Shown piece after piece: positions 5,339-5,972 of a stretch of 5,972 nt of DNA. The stretch comes from Candidatus Stahliibacteriota bacterium (lineage in GTDB: Bacteria > Hydrothermota > Tepidihabitantia > SM23-42). The DNA is taken from assembly GCA_004376785.1 (NCBI GenBank), contig SOIY01000267.1, positions 1-5,972 of the forward strand. The letters run 5' to 3'. The notes below the pieces were generated by a model, which saw nothing but the letters and a program-made list of their open reading frames with translations, searched no databases and was not told the origin of the DNA. Position 1 is the stretch's first letter, and the number at the start of each line of letters is the position of its first letter. The translations under genes and the position numbers were made by a program.

Positions 5339-5954
5339 GGCTTCTCTGGTCTTTCGCCGATATCAATGATTTCACATCTTTTTTGTCTTCTATAGTACAA
5401 AAAACTAAATTCCCAGTCTCAAAAGATAACATCGTTGTCACCCGTGCATTGACTGTTTGATTAACACACTTCGCGCCATTTTCAACAACAATCTTTACAC
5501 CCTCAATATAACCTACTCCTTCAGTATGGTTCATTCCCCTTTTCAATATCTTTACAGAAATCAACTTATTTGGTATAAAAATAGGTGTCAAAACTCGGTA
5601 GAGATCTCTAATATCAATAATACTTACGTGGGGATAGAATTTTGCATGTCGACAAACCTCGTCTGATACTGTAAAAAGTTTCGCATGCCTTTTCTGTGCA
5701 ACTTTTAAAACACAAACCTCTTCAACCAATCTATTAGTTTTTTCCTTAACAAAATTAACAGTTGCATTCCTCTTCAAAATACTTATTGCCCTTTCGCCCT
5801 TATTGCCGGTATATTTTTTTACAATAAATCTTACTAACGTTGGGATAATTATTTTTCCTTCAAAAAATTTTCTCTCAAATAAATGAATAACTCTTCCATC
5901 TATTATACTTGACGAATCTAAAACAAATCTATTTTCGCGCTTAAAGAATATCAT
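5331..5954 (-). CDS. PIN-TRAM domain protein (YacL-like, without membrane segments)
   Basis: A 207-residue protein. The ATG at 5954 follows AGGAGG (5964-5959) with a 4-base spacer. Residues about 8-125 match the PIN domain of the YacL family: FVLDSSSIIDGRV (10-22), KIIIPTLV (34-41), FTVSDEV (94-100) and SIIDIRDLYRVLTP (111-124). Residues about 130-190 are a TRAM RNA-binding domain, with GVGYIEGVKIVVENG (146-160) and VNARVTTML (168-176). YacL proteins of Gram-positive bacteria have four N-terminal membrane helices; here the protein begins at the PIN domain and is presumably soluble. Likely acidic-site residues are D13, E79 and D98. The glutamate normally following IP..V in the second helix (VLEEL in relatives) is replaced by F43-I44, so nuclease activity may be weak or lost. 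The exact role is unknown; RNA binding or cleavage is inferred. It is the first visible gene of the unit with M42. Confidence 0.85.
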   Translation of the reverse strand: MIFFKRENRFVLDSSSIIDGRVIHLFERKFFEGKIIIPTLVRFIVKKYTGNKGERAISILKRNATVNFVKEKTNRLVEEVCVLKVAQKRHAKLFTVSDEVCRHAKFYPHVSIIDIRDLYRVLTPIFIPNKLISVKILKRGMNHTEGVGYIEGVKIVVENGAKCVNQTVNARVTTMLSFETGNLVFCTIEDKKDVKSLISAKDQRSQR

Positions 5955-5972
5955 CTTTCCTCCTGGGAATAA

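Noticed and set aside
5326..5400. Longer M42 protein starting at ATG 5400
   Set aside because: It would overlap the PIN-TRAM gene by 70 bp and add 25 residues unlike M42 N-termini; ATG 5325 has a good SD and gives the normal family length.

Overview
The window is AT-rich bacterial DNA that is almost fully coding. It carries Shine-Dalgarno (SD) sites of the AGGAGG type, one textbook sigma-70 promoter and one intrinsic terminator. The gene set fits an anaerobic or microaerophilic bacterium of low to moderate GC: an FMN-binding glutamate-synthase-like protein, a quinone-anchor-free fumarate-reductase-like flavoprotein with its iron-sulfur partner, an M42 aminopeptidase and a PIN-TRAM protein. 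The lineage cannot be fixed from the sequence. Little-studied anaerobic phyla are plausible, but no gene here is diagnostic.

Layout. The plus strand carries one gene (15-1598), a stand-alone FMN-binding glutamate synthase domain protein whose own upstream region lies outside the window. It converges on a minus-strand block. Between them, 1599-1717 holds a perfect bidirectional hairpin terminator (1634-1662). It is flanked on each side by short arrays of degenerate 7-bp repeats that begin directly after each gene's stop codon. On the minus strand, in order of transcription, come a PIN-TRAM protein (5954-5331), an M42 metallopeptidase start-coupled to it (5325-4297), a 153-bp gap with a consensus promoter (TTGACA, 16 bp, TATAAT), an iron-sulfur subunit (4143-3385) and a fumarate-reductase-like flavoprotein (3373-1718).

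How the genes may work together. The iron-sulfur subunit (one [2Fe-2S] and two [4Fe-4S] motifs) and the flavoprotein (FAD site and dicarboxylate-site residues) are 11 bp apart and almost certainly form a soluble two-subunit electron-transfer enzyme acting on fumarate/succinate or a similar dicarboxylate. No membrane anchor and no HdrB-like (CCG) domain is present. The convergent glutamate-synthase-like flavoprotein is another redox enzyme, lacking both the usual amidotransferase domain and the usual [3Fe-4S] cysteines. Any functional link to the fumarate-reductase-like pair is inference from position only. The PIN-TRAM/M42 pair is a separate unit concerned with RNA and peptide turnover.

Most interesting: all three gene ends that close a transcription unit (1598, 1718, 4297) run into 7-bp tandem arrays oriented with the gene, while the two gene ends inside operons (3385, 5331) do not. 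Because 7 is not a multiple of 3, such arrays can place stop triplets in several frames just after the true stop.
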